From Chrysomallon squamiferum (Eukaryota > Mollusca > Gastropoda > Neomphalida > Peltospiridae), in the NCBI GenBank assembly GCA_012295275.1, contig CM022665.1, forward strand, positions 44,803,652 to 44,823,651: a stretch of 20,000 nucleotides of DNA. Reading direction: 5' to 3'. The notes beneath the pieces are model-generated. The model searched no databases. It was not told the DNA's origin and saw nothing but the letters and a program-made list of their open reading frames with translations. Made by a program: the position numbers and the translations under genes. Of the stretch, positions 1-9,555 are shown piece by piece. Numbering within the stretch: the stretch's first letter is position 1; each line of letters starts with the position of its first letter.

Positions 1-540
1 AATAAAACTAAAGAAAAAGAAGAAAAAATAAATAAAACTTACACTTAAAAAAAAAAAAAAAAAAAAATAAATAAATAAAATGGTAGCGAGTGACTGTTTG
101 TTTAGTTTGATTGACAGCCGTGTTTGAACCGTTACCAGTTTATATGAGATAGCTCAGTCTTAGAAGCATTCCACTAACAATACCAGTTTGTATGCCTCTG
201 TACTGTGTTTTCTCTTGTGTGTAGTACACTCAAAAGAACCGGCGAAAAGCCACTTTAATAATAATAATAAGTGACTCGCCGAATACAATGATAACTTGCT
301 GTAATATCGGAGATTCTTGTTAAAATAATTTGTACGTATAGATCACTGGGATTAATCGTAGACATGATAGGAAAAAAAAACGAAGAAACATTGTAGAGTT
401 GTTTTTTTTTTTTGTGTGTGTGCACTCAAACAACAAGACTATGAAATTTTTACACAAGCGAGAAACCGACATGATTTTGTTGTACCTGTGAGGTTTTGTT
501 GACGTAAGTACTGTTGTTGTTAATGTTATTTGTTGTTACG
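1..540. other. Non-coding AT-rich flank, no gene seen
   Basis: I see no open frame with coding character on either strand. The stretch holds an A-rich start with a poly(A) run near 50-67, a short (AAT)n near 256-270 and a T run near 401-411. A CRE-like TGACGTAA lies at 500-507. It is most likely intron or upstream flank of the plus-strand gene whose last exon begins at 4840, but no donor site or upstream exon could be identified. Confidence 0.5.
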
Positions 541-861
541 ACTACTACTACTCCTCTTCTGTTAAAGCTTATGCTGTTCCTACTAATATTAATACTATTA
601 CTGCAATTTTGTTTTTACTAATACTGTTACTACTACTATTATTAATATTATTACTATTATTACTATTACTGCATTTTTTTTTTACTAATACTGTTACTAC
701 TACTATTATTAATATTATTACTATTACTGCTACTACTATTACTACTACATCAGTCATTGCTTTCTTACTACTGTTACTACTATTACTACTACGACAACTA
801 CTATTGCTACTCCTTCTCCTGTTACTACTATTAGTTGCTGTTACTACTACTATACTGCTAT

Positions 862-892
<31 letters not shown>

Positions 893-1000
893 GCTACTAC
901 TACTAAAGCTAGAGCTTCACCTGTTACTTTTACTAGGGCTATAACTACAACTATTGAAACTACTACTACGATAACTACCGCTACTACTTTAACGACTGCT
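541..1000. repeat. Degenerate (ACT)n trinucleotide repeat, about 460 bp
   Basis: The tract is built of ACT/ATT triplets with scattered GCT and ACA variants, purest around 861-905. Its triplet periodicity opens long frames of poly-Leu or poly-Asn type in several frames at once. These are repeat artefacts rather than genes. It contains a separate 66-bp direct duplication (612-735). Confidence 0.9.
612..735. repeat. 66-bp direct duplication inside the ACT tract
   Basis: The segment starting TACTAATACTGTTACTACTA at 617 recurs at 683, a period of 66. Both copies share the T-run leader, the ATTATTAATATTATT core and an ATTACTGC end. The second copy lacks one 6-bp triplet pair. This is a segmental tandem duplication on top of the triplet repeat. 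Confidence 0.8.
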
Positions 1001-2214
1001 TATGCCTATATAATCTTTGCTATTACTCTTCGTTGTTCTTGTTAGAGATGGTAGTTATAATGGTTCAGTCTGCTAGTTTTATTTTTCTTATTATTATTCT
1101 TATTTGTTCGTGTTGAGAATATCTTTGTTTTTTCAAAATTAATTATTAGTGTGATGAATTATTTAAAAGTGAAAAACAAGAAGAGTTTAAACAAAGAAAA
1201 AAAAAAAAAAATGAAATAGTGAGAGACAGAGAAATGGAAATAGAGAAGGAGAGAGACAGACAGAGAGACGGACGAAGCGAAATGACTTAATACATATATA
1301 TTTTATTTTATCATCAGAGAGAGAGAGAGATGCGTATAACAATATACACAAACTAAAATTATTTTTCATCAGCTAACAAAATTCGTAGTATGTGTTGCCA
1401 ACTCACTGAAGGTTACTTTTTAGAAAGTCGTCTTGAAGTGTTGGCTTTAAACTAATCTTAGGCGTAAACTTCAGTTTAGTCGTTGTAACTGTAATCTGTG
1501 GCTTTATTGGCTTTTTGATGAAATCTCGTTCAATGTTATAGCCACTTCAACTCATACACAAATGGCTTTTTTAAAAAAAATAAAAAACAAAAACAATTAA
1601 TTTTTTTTGTTTTAATTATTGGATTAAACAATGTGATGTCGACATGTCTTTAAAAGCAAAATATCTGGTTAACTTCCATTTTCTCGAAAAACGATTATTT
1701 TTTCAGAAAAACGATTGTTTGCGTGTTCATATAAATGTTTGAAAAACTAATTTTCGACTGAGCTGCATAACTTGATTTCCTTTTACGTATATACATCTGG
1801 TTGTGCATTGTAATTATGTAAGTCAGTTGTCCATCTTTGGTTCTTTTGTTTTTCTTATTTCTAACTTTCCTTCCTTTATTTCTGCCTTTTCGTTTTCAAT
1901 GAAACAACTTTTATTCGTTCATTATTCCAGTTAATCTCTATGTCTCGATAAAACACGTGTGAGTTTAAAACTGGACAAAGTTCCTCTTGGATAAATTGTG
2001 TAGTATTTAGGTTTTCAAAGGTTCTTAAATCCATTCTTATTTTATTAAATCGAGTCGTATTCTTAAATCCAGCTGTAGATTGAGAAATTTAGTGTTATAA
2101 TTCTTAAATGTAGTTAGATTCTAAAATCCAATTTTGCATTGTTAAATATATTATTAAATATCGTCTTAGTTGCTGATCAAATCATAAACATAGCACATGT
2201 ATTAAGCTAGTTTC

Positions 2215-2218
<4 letters not shown>
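1001..2218. other. Non-coding stretch, no gene seen
   Basis: No coding frame of any credibility is present. It includes an A run near 1198-1211, a purine-rich GAGAGA patch near 1220-1275 and 1315-1330, and a weak degenerate repeat around 2020-2165. In that repeat, TTCTTAAATCCA-like words recur at roughly 20-40 bp spacing (near 2023, 2062, 2100 and 2119). It could be intronic to the plus-strand gene. Confidence 0.45.

Positions 2219-2301
<83 letters not shown>
2219..2301. repeat. Perfect (CT)n dinucleotide repeat, about 83 bp
   Basis: About 41 uninterrupted CT units are visible, with no substitutions. The opposite strand is (GA)n. The purity indicates a young, probably length-polymorphic locus. 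Confidence 0.97.
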
Positions 2302-2305
<4 letters not shown>

Positions 2306-2716
2306 TTACTAGAAGCTCCCATGCAGAATAACACTTGCTGCTATATAACAAGTTCACCTCATAGTAGGGCAGCTTAAAAATCTGTCTACGTCATAATCAA
2401 TTAAAACGTCATCCAGTTAAGAAGAAACACTTTTAAAAACATCGTTTCATCAGAAAACAAGTTTTTTATATCCGAAACTTCATTCAACACGACGTCATAC
2501 ACACGCCATTATTATCCATATATCTGAATAAGGCAAATGACAAGACGTAACGCATTTGAAATAGAAGAAAAAGCACCCGTGTTGCATATATATAAATCGC
2601 GTATAATCAATGGAGTTTTTAAACACTTTTTTTTTTTTTTTTTTTTTTGTAAATCAAGGGATAACAGACCAGAACTTTTATTACGTGCTGGTTTGAAAAA
2701 TGTCCTTGTAGTATGA

Positions 2717-2754
<38 letters not shown>

Positions 2755-3057
2755 TAATAATAATAATAAATAAAAAAAAAAAATAATAATAATATAAATA
2801 ACATGTTTATGCGCCCCAGTTCTCATTAACGAGTAGAGTTCCTTAACTGAATAATCTGAAAGCGAAGACATTTTTTTTTTTTTTTTTTATTTGTTATTTT
2901 TATTTATGTTCAAACAGGCGAGAAAAGATCGTGAACGAGTCCAGACAAACAATACAATATAAACTTACCTGCAATACAAATACACAAAATATACATACGT
3001 CAGCGGTTTAATTTCTCCGCAGGTAAAATATCGATCTTAAGCATATGCCAATACGTA
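2302..3057. repeat. Non-coding stretch with homopolymer runs and AAT tract
   Basis: The stretch holds poly(T) near 2627-2648, poly(A) near 2720-2747 running into (AAT)n to about 2795, and poly(T) near 2871-2889. Between them is ordinary AT-rich DNA without a coding frame. A CGACGTCA sits near 2490, one base off the full CRE palindrome seen elsewhere in the window. The long minus-strand open frame here is produced by the homopolymers. Confidence 0.7.
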
Positions 3058-3058
3058 T

Positions 3059-3111
<53 letters not shown>
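3058..3111. repeat. (AAT)n microsatellite, about 54 bp
   Basis: This is an essentially perfect ATA/AAT trinucleotide run. Confidence 0.95.
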
Positions 3112-3768
3112 GACACAAGATACGTAGGTAAACATTATCGTCCATTTAAATAAAAAAACATCTCGTTAGCTAATATTGTAATGAGTATTATATTCAGCAC
3201 AGCTTGAAAAGCGTAAAACGTAAGGTAATATATCTGAAAGGCATTACGTTACACTGTAATACAAAAACTAGCACGCGTGGACAAGACTATGATGGATATG
3301 AAAATAAACGCAGCTTGACATCTGTCATAACGCACACAAAAGTTAACTTGCCTTGTCATGCATGTCGGTTTTAAGTTTTAACCTGCTCAATTCACTACGC
3401 TAACAGGTATGTCATATATTTTCTTTGAGCTTTTACTTGATTATTATGTATTATTATATTTACCTACACTATAGCTATATAACGTGTGGAGAGAGAACCA
3501 TCTTATAATCTATGGTTTTTCTGTATATGCTTTCAAAGATGATTCTTTACAGATGTTCGTTTAGTTCTGTAGGTGAGTTATAATTTTGTCAGGAGTGTGT
3601 ATTTTTAGGAAAAGTTCAGTATTGTTAAAAAGACTTGTCATCTGATTCTTTGTTTTAATCCGAGGAGAATATGAATTTGTTGTGATTAAAAATTTATGAG
3701 GCTTTTTCGTGCAGACCTAGTCACTGTTGTAAGAAACATATCTACGTAAATATATCTACATATCTGTC
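3112..3768. other. Non-coding stretch, no gene seen
   Basis: Unique AT-rich DNA without credible open frames, repeats or recognisable RNA genes. It is presumably intronic or upstream flank. Confidence 0.45.
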
Positions 3769-3773
3769 GTGAG

Positions 3774-3861
3774 AGTGTGTCTGTCTGTTTATCTGTCTGT
3801 TTATCTGTCTACTTCTCTTTCACAACGTATCAGTTATTTTGTCTGTCTGTCTGTCTGTTCA
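3774..3861. repeat. (CTGT)n tetranucleotide repeat, interrupted
   Basis: Two CTGT blocks (about 3778-3812 and 3841-3859) are separated by about 30 bp of related but diverged sequence. The first alternates CTGTCTGTTTAT units. Confidence 0.85.
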
Positions 3862-3944
3862 TATAATCTTGGATTTTCGGTCTGCGTTTTCAAACCAGTG
3901 ATTTTTCTTCTGTTTGTATGTAATAGTTTAATGACAACAATGCG

Positions 3945-3953
3945 GAAAAAAAA

Positions 3954-4022
<69 letters not shown>
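3945..4022. repeat. (AAT)n microsatellite, about 75 bp
   Basis: A short A run leads into a nearly perfect AAT/ATA repeat. The poly-Ile frame spanning it is an artefact of the repeat. Confidence 0.95.
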
Positions 4023-4023
<1 letters not shown>

Positions 4024-4235
4024 TTAAATGGTTATATAGATGAAAACTAACACACAAACACGCACGCACGTACTATACTTATAAAGAGTCTGTGAAAGTG
4101 TAGCAATGCAAAATCCCTTGCTACTTACTATTCGATATGATTATACGTATCCAGTAATGTGGAGGGTTTCTATTGTAGCCTCTGATTATAGAATCTCATG
4201 AACTGCATATGGTGATCTGTTAATAAAAAAATGTT

Positions 4236-4750
4236 TAGTCAATCAGTAGTCAGTGGTTAGTAAGTAAGTAATTAATAAGTCAGTCAGAAGTCAGTAGTCA
4301 GTCAGTCAGGGGTCAGTTAGTCAGGAGTTAGTCAATCAGTCAATCAGTCAGTCAGTCAGTAGTCAGTTAGTCAGTAGACGATCAGTCAGCAGTCAGTCAG
4401 TCTGTAGTCAATTAGTCAAAAGTCAGTCAGCAGTCAGTCAGCCAGTAGTCAATTAGTCAAAATTCAGTCAGTCAGTCTGTAGTCAATTAGTCAAAATTCA
4501 GTCAGTCAGCAGTCAACAGTCAGTCAGTAGTCAATTAGTCAAAAGTCAGTCATTCAGCAGTCAGTTAGTCAAAAGTCAGTCAGTCAGCAGTCAGTTAGTC
4601 AGCAGTCAGTCAAAAGTTAGTCAGTCAGCAGTCAGTCAGTCAGCAGTTAGTCAGTTAGCAGTCAGTTTAGTCAGTGGTCAGTCAATCAGTAGTCAGTCAG
4701 TCAGTGGTCAGTCAGTCAGTGGTCAGTCAATCAGTCGATCAGTCAATCAC
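4236..4750 (+). repeat. AGTC-rich tetranucleotide array, about 500 bp
   Basis: Dozens of AGTC/GTCA units are interrupted by ATT, TTAG and GCAG variants. There is a higher-order pattern: AGTCAATTAGTCAAA recurs near 4407, 4447, 4483 and 4531, and a TCAGCAGTCAGTTAGTC-like module recurs near 4553, 4583 and 4617. The array lies in the last intron (or the 5' region) of the plus-strand gene and ends about 90 bp before its splice acceptor. In RNA sense it is dense in UCAG, which resembles 3' splice-site cores. Confidence 0.93.
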
Positions 4751-4830
4751 TAAATAAGTTAATAAATTAATTCATTCTTTAATCATCATTTAAAACGTTG
4801 ACACTGAATACAGTGATATATATATATATA

Positions 4831-4839
4831 TATTTTCAG
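4831..4839 (+). promoter_or_regulatory. 3' splice acceptor of gene 1 terminal exon
   Basis: A (TA)n/T-rich run ends in TATTTTCAG, after which composition changes abruptly from AT repeat to GC-rich, codon-like sequence at 4840. The previous AG is at 4811-4812, giving an AG-free zone of about 25 nt before this site. An alternative acceptor at 4812 is possible. Confidence 0.7.
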
Positions 4840-4849
4840 GTCTTCATAA

Positions 4850-5269
4850 ATGAAATCGTCACTAAACATGAACTCTACCGCCGCCTCGGTGAAGAACATC
4901 CACAAGCAGAAGCAGCTGGAGCTGGAACTGGTGGAGATCGAGAGACTCTGGTACCTGCAGCTGAAAAACATCGCCAGGGAGAGGCTGAGGGTCATCAGAG
5001 ACCTGCAGAAGATTGCCGAGATGAAGAGCAAGCTGACTTACTTTGCCACGGCTCTGAAAGGACCTTCCTTGCGACAGTACATCGACCAGGAGTTCCAGGT
5101 CATGCACGAGGAGAAGGAGATCAGAAAGAAGTTGAGGAAATACGATTTTACCGTGGATCCTCTGGAAAAAGTCAGTCTTCACCTTCCAGCGGTAACCGTG
5201 GCGAAAAGAAAGGAAAGCGATTCGAGCGAGGACGAGAAAAACGATTCGGTGAATCTAGTTGACGCTTGA
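4850..5269 (+). CDS. Charged coiled-coil protein, 139 aa (gene 1, last exon), unrecognised
   Basis: I do not recognise the family. The frame begins at ATG 4850 with an in-frame TAA directly before it (4847-4849), so translation in this frame starts inside this exon and earlier exons would be 5' UTR. ATG 4868 (codon 7) has an A at -3 and may be the better start. Residues 18-62 form a Leu/Glu/Lys/Arg-rich amphipathic helix (KQKQLELELVEIERLWYLQL) likely to be a coiled coil. A second charged helix spans about 74-98, and an acidic-serine patch (KESDSSEDEKNDS) lies at 121-133. No signal peptide or membrane segment is seen. GC content and codon-like composition are far above the flanks. The TGA at 5267 overlaps a second open frame (5259-5615) in the +1 phase that looks like the natural continuation, so the real protein may be longer. 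Confidence 0.7.
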   Translation: MKSSLNMNSTAASVKNIHKQKQLELELVEIERLWYLQLKNIARERLRVIRDLQKIAEMKSKLTYFATALKGPSLRQYIDQEFQVMHEEKEIRKKLRKYDFTVDPLEKVSLHLPAVTVAKRKESDSSEDEKNDSVNLVDA

Positions 5270-5615
5270 GGACGTGCTGGGTGGAAGGAAGGCGAAAGGA
5301 AGTCTGGGAAATCTGGATAAAAATAGATTGAGAATCCAAAAGACGAAAAGAAGGAAAAGAAGAAGAAGAAGAATAAGCGGGATTACGGATGATGATGATG
5401 ATGATGATGGTCGAAACGGTGAAATGTCGTCCGAAAGTTCAAACTTTTCTCGAGTTATGGGTTATTCAAATAGCGAGACGATGTTGTACGGAAATGTACG
5501 GAAACGTCCGAACTTGGCAAAAGTGGATTTTACGAAAAAGAAAGGAACAGAAAGCTTGCCTGCCATTAATGAAAGACGCTTGTATGTAAAATTAAGTCAC
5601 AAATCCAGCGTATGA
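5259..5615 (+). CDS. Overlapping +1 open frame, 118 aa, possible C-terminal half of gene 1
   Basis: This frame is open from just after a TAG (5256-5258) to the TGA at 5613-5615. It overlaps the end of the 139-aa frame by about 11 nt and has no ATG near its start; the first base triplet is TTG. The translation is not random-looking: a Leu/Gly segment comes first, then a KRRKRRRRR cluster (about residues 30-38) typical of a nuclear localisation signal, then seven Asp (44-50), Ser-rich sequence and a Lys/Arg-rich end (FTKKKGTESLPAINERRLYV). Alternatives are the tail of the preceding frame reached by a +1 shift (programmed, or a real or assembly indel), a separate product, or simply 3' UTR with a GAT/AAG repeat. 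I favour a broken or shifted continuation, without proof. Confidence 0.45.
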   Translation: MTLEDVLGGRKAKGSLGNLDKNRLRIQKTKRRKRRRRRISGITDDDDDDDGRNGEMSSESSNFSRVMGYSNSETMLYGNVRKRPNLAKVDFTKKKGTESLPAINERRLYVKLSHKSSV

Positions 5616-5738
5616 TTTTGCTTCGTGGTATTCGGTTAAAGATATTTTTAAAATATACCTGTCTGTTGTCTTCTGTTTATCTGTCTGCCTGACCCTCTCT
5701 ATCTTTCTTTGTCTTTCTACAAGATTTTGATTTGTTTT

Positions 5739-5744
5739 AATAAA
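5739..5744 (+). terminator. Polyadenylation signal AATAAA of gene 1
   Basis: A canonical AATAAA lies about 125 nt after the second stop codon. It is followed within 10-25 nt by a T/GT-rich element (TTCTGTCTTTCTGTCG). The exon would therefore end near 5755-5770. No genomic poly(A) tract follows, which argues against a processed retrocopy. Confidence 0.7.
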
Positions 5745-5806
5745 GTATCATTCTGTCTTTCTGTCGATATCTGAACATTTATTAATATATCTAACAAATC
5801 GTCCAT

Positions 5807-5842
5807 TTAATTAATTAATTCATTCATTCATTCATTCATTCA
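5807..5842. repeat. (ATTC)n / (ATTA)n tetranucleotide repeat
   Basis: Two to three ATTA units pass into about six ATTC units just downstream of the gene 1 polyadenylation region. Confidence 0.85.
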
Positions 5843-6040
5843 TATGTTTATTTATTGATTTAATTTAGTAATACCATTGTGAAATATTTGTGAAATAGGT
5901 GAACATTGTTAATAAAATTAACATCCAAAATACTATTTTTAAAATAAAATAAATGGTGCATATCATTTTGTATTTATTTATTTATCAATTTATTTATTAT
6001 ATTTTATATTATTTTATTTTTAAATCATTTAATGATTTAT

Positions 6041-6180
6041 CATTACTATTACTAAAGCTAATACTAATACCACTACCTTCACTGCAACTACTACTCATTT
6101 TGCAACTACTACTACTGCTGCTGCTGCTACTACTACTACAACTACTACAACAGCTACTACTATTACTATTAGTAGTACTA
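6041..6180. repeat. Degenerate (ACT)n trinucleotide repeat
   Basis: ACT/ATT/GCT triplets run for about 140 bp and give poly-Leu or poly-Ser frames on both strands. These are repeat artefacts. Confidence 0.88.
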
Positions 6181-6230
6181 ATAAATTGAACCTTCAACGA
6201 ATTTACAAATGATATGACGTCTCAAGCAAT

Positions 6231-6290
6231 ATAAATATATGTATATGTGTATGTATGTATGTATGTATGTATGTATGTATGTATGTGTGG

Positions 6291-6325
<35 letters not shown>

Positions 6326-6327
6326 GT
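6231..6327. repeat. Compound (AT)n(GTAT)n(GT)n repeat
   Basis: Short AT repeats pass into eleven or so GTAT units (about 6248-6286) and then into (GT)n with a single T interruption, to 6327. Confidence 0.93.
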
Positions 6328-6797
6328 AAAATTACTGTTAGCTGATCTCCAGAAAAAAAGAAAAAAAAGTCCTTTAGAATTATGCAAAATTTACAACACC
6401 AGCTTAATGTATTTCTTCAAGAAACGGTTGTAAAGCAGTCACTGGAAAGTTTAGAGAGTGCGTTTAGGTTAACAAGTTATGTTTGATTTGTATTTTTCTT
6501 ACCAGTTAATAACGAAATATAAACAATAAAAGACGACAGTTTAAAAATTAATGAGCGACGCCATTTTTCTTTTCTTTAATCAGCACGAATTGATTAATTG
6601 CTATTTCCACATCGGTGTCTGATAAAACAAGTACGAAATGACGTCACGACTCCAGTAGTGAATGAATAAAATGGCGGCTTCAAAATGTTTTGCGATAGCA
6701 TCATTTAACTGTCATTAATTTGCTAACTGAAACCAGTTAAAATAATAAAGAATGTTTTAAGACTATTCTTTTGTACAGCCACAAATTTACTTTAATA
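6328..6797. other. Non-coding stretch with CRE palindrome
   Basis: No coding frame is seen. It contains a perfect TGACGTCA at 6639-6646 within a 25-bp inverted match to the 7890-8086 repeat. An ATGGCGGC word at 6670-6677 and a GACGCCATTTT at about 6558-6568 are in partly inverted arrangement. The ATGGCGGC word resembles a YY1 core, but promoter function is only a possibility. Confidence 0.4.
6631..6655 (-). repeat. Inverted single copy of the CRE-bearing repeat core
   Basis: Read on the minus strand, this 25-mer matches 7990-8014 at 24 of 25 positions (CTGGAGTCGTGACGTCATT then TCGTAC versus ACGTAC). Similarity does not obviously extend beyond the core. It is either a dispersed copy of the same repeat family or a conserved binding-site core. 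Confidence 0.75.
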
Positions 6798-6848
6798 ACG
6801 AAATAAAAATAAAATAAATAATAATAATAAAAAAATAAATAATAATAA

Positions 6849-6880
<32 letters not shown>

Positions 6881-7327
6881 TAAAATAATAATAAAAATTA
6901 AGACAATAAAAAAATATTAATTATAAATTAAAATTAAAAAAATAATAAAAAAATAAAATAATAAAAATTAAAAAAATAAAAGCATAAATAAATAAATTAA
7001 ATTAAATAAAAAAAAAAAAATTTTAAAAAAAATAAAATAATAAAAAATAAAAAAATAATTTTTTAAAAATAAAAATAAAAATAAAAAAATAAAAATAAAA
7101 TAAAAAATAAAATAAATAAAAATCAAAAAATTTAAATTTTTAAAAAAAAAAAAAAAAAAAAAAAAATTTTTTAAAATTATTTAAAAAAAATAAAAAAAAA
7201 TAAAAAAAATAAAATAAATAAAATTAAAAAAAATAAAATAATAAAAAAAAAAAAAAATAAAAATAAAAAAAAAAAAAAAAAAAAAAAATTAAATTAAATT
7301 AAATTTAAAATTTTTTTAAAAATTAAA
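6798..7327. repeat. Nearly G/C-free A-rich block, about 530 bp
   Basis: The plus strand is overwhelmingly A with T interruptions (AAT, AAAT, AAAAT units, long A runs, AAATTT-type palindromes). Only about four G or C bases are seen in the whole block. Several different A/T microsatellite motifs are intermixed rather than one clean unit. Confidence 0.9.
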
Positions 7328-7617
7328 CTCTCTTAAACTACACCGAGTCTATTCTGTTACGAAACGTTCACTCTGACAGTAAAGAAAGAAATAAATAAAT
7401 TAAATATGCAAGACTATAAAACTGACGCTGGTCGCCTGCGCTTTAACAAGAAATAAATCAAAAAGAAAAACGGTCACTGAGATCTCTACAGAGAAATGTT
7501 ACCCCGCTGTTCAGATATCACAACTTGATGACTACTTTGACATGGAGGATATAAAACAGCCATTGTTAATGTTCAAACCATATTAGACTTGTTAACACAG
7601 TCACAAGAGTTGTCATT

Positions 7618-7644
7618 AAAAAAAAAAAAAAAAAAAAAAAAAAA
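7618..7644. repeat. Poly(A) run
   Basis: An uninterrupted A run of about 26 bases after GTCATT. No retroelement body or target-site duplication could be recognised next to it. Confidence 0.85.
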
Positions 7645-7889
7645 TGGAAAAGAAAAAAAACTCTCCTACTACGTTTTTTACTGATTTATTTAGACGCTGA
7701 AACACTGAAAGTTGTTCAAGGGGGTGGGGCGCAACCCAACCCACCCATCACCCATTGTTTACTCCCGCCCGGTATATATACATATATATACGTAACATAT
7801 TTATAAAAATGCTCATTTCATTTATAAAGTTTATAATGCTTTCTTAATTAAATTAATTTCGTCTTAAAAAAATTATAACTTTTAATAAT

Positions 7890-8086
7890 ATTTTCCCTTT
7901 CTGAAATTCTGAAATCGTGACGTCATTACGTACATGGCTGATTAATTGCTGTATTTATTTACGTAATATTAATTTTCCTCTCTGAAATTCTGGAGTCGTG
8001 ACGTCATTACGTACATGGCCGATTAATTGCAGTGTTTATTTATATAATAACATTTTCCCTTTCTGAAATTTTGGATTCGCCCTTGA
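7890..8086 (+). repeat. About 81-bp tandem repeat carrying CRE palindromes, 2.4 copies
   Basis: Copies start at 7890, 7972 and 8052 (the last truncated), periods 82 and 80. The unit runs ATTTTCCCTTTCTGAAATTC, TCGTGACGTCATTACGTACA, TGGCYGATTAATTGC, then a TTTATTTA-rich spacer. Each complete copy carries a perfect TGACGTCA palindrome (7918-7925 and 7999-8006). A single inverted core copy lies at 6631-6655. The TGACGTCA octamer is the consensus for CREB/ATF bZIP factors. Whether it acts as a regulatory element here is inference. Confidence 0.9.
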
Positions 8087-8304
8087 AATGAATGATATGG
8101 CAGTAAAGAGATTGCACTGAATGGCTTATCGGAAGGAAAGATTAAACTTACGTCTGTTCTGTTTGTGAAAAAGAAAACGGCGCCATACAATTTGAGTGAT
8201 TGTTGAACACACACTTCCTAATGCTAGCTACAAGATAAAAACATTGTAATGTGTACGCCAGAGATAAAGTCTTGACATTCGTGTTAGATCTGTGGAATGA
8301 ACAA

Positions 8305-8740
8305 GTGAGCGAGTGAGTGAGTGAGTGAGTGAGTGAAAGAGTGAATGAATGAGTGAATGAATGAGTGAGTGAGTGAGTGAATGAATGAATGAGTGAGTGA
8401 GTGAGTGAGTGAATGAGTAAATGAATGAGTGAGTCAGTGAATGAATGAGTAAATGAACAAAAGTGAGTAAATCATTGTGCCTGTAAATGATTGTGAATAC
8501 ATGACTGAGTTGAGAGTATTGGTGAGTGAATGAGTATGACTGTTAGTAGTGTATGAATGAGTGAGTGTGTGACTCAGGTTGAGTAAATGTGAGTGTGTGT
8601 GTGAGTATGAGTATGTGAATTAGTGAGTGTGAGTATGAGTGTGTGTGAGTGAGTTTGCGAATGTAAATATGTGAATGAGCGATTGAGTGTGTTTGTGTGT
8701 GTGAGTGATAATGAGAACGAATGAGTAAGTAAGTGAATAA
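8305..8740. repeat. (GAGT)n/(GAAT)n tetranucleotide array, about 435 bp
   Basis: GAGT and GAAT units alternate in blocks and become increasingly degenerate, with GTGT and GTAT interruptions, after about 8450. Frames through it encode His/Ser/Thr-rich low-complexity peptides and are not genes. Confidence 0.92.
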
Positions 8741-8862
8741 ACGGAAAGGTTGTAGACGAATGGGGGAGCGAATGCGTGACTGCATTTGCGGAAGAGTGAA
8801 CAATTAATTAACGATTTTCAGGCAATGGAAGTTTTACAAGCTTTTCAAGGTAGAGGTTTTAA

Positions 8863-8906
<44 letters not shown>

Positions 8907-8912
8907 GAATAA

Positions 8913-8943
<31 letters not shown>

Positions 8944-8973
8944 AAGAAAGAAGAAAATAAATAAATAAGAAAA

Positions 8974-9004
<31 letters not shown>
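8863..9004. repeat. Compound microsatellite AAT - AAG - AAAT
   Basis: Three blocks occur in order: (AAT)n about 8863-8913, (AAG)n about 8914-8954, (AAAT)n about 8954-9004. The same order recurs at 18401-18523. Confidence 0.95.
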
Positions 9005-9118
9005 ACTGAAACAAAATAAAATGAAACAAAAATCAGAAACATATATATGAATTTAAAATTCCTCAATTTTCATTTAACAATTAATAACTGGCACGTATCA
9101 AACACGTATAATTATTAA

Positions 9119-9171
9119 TTGTGTGTGTGTGTGTGTGAGTGTGCGTGTGTGTGCGTGTGTGTGTGTGTGTA
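9119..9171. repeat. (GT)n microsatellite with GA/GC interruptions
   Basis: About 26 GT units carry a GAGT and two GCGT variants, indicating an older and partly stabilised array. Confidence 0.93.
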
Positions 9172-9482
9172 TGTGAAATGAGTACATATGAGATAAGGAA
9201 AGTGCTACCGTAGTTAGAGACACTTATACTGACAGGCATGTAAGGATCTTTCAAGTATCATTAAAAACACTAAAACAAATAACTGCAAACAGCCTACTTG
9301 AAGGATTGACTCTGTACGTTTTGAACTGATTACTTTGATATGGAACTAAAACCACTTACGTTTATACAAACAACAGAAAGTAAACTATGATGACAATGTC
9401 TATTTGTTCAGTTTTATTCTTTCTTTTTTTCTAAATAAATAAAATAATTGGTCCAAAAAAAAAATAACAACAGCAACAACAA

Positions 9483-9488
9483 TAAAAA

Positions 9489-9555
<67 letters not shown>

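Noticed and set aside
609-944. Plus-strand poly-Leu open frame, 111 codons
   Set aside because: It is produced by the (ACT)n/(ATT)n array. Other frames and the other strand are open over the same tract, and there is no non-repetitive coding content.
4798-5262. 154-codon plus-strand frame and a 106-codon minus-strand frame over gene 1
   Set aside because: The plus frame reads through the splice acceptor and lacks the helical heptad pattern of the 4850 frame. The minus frame is the antisense of the coiled-coil segment.
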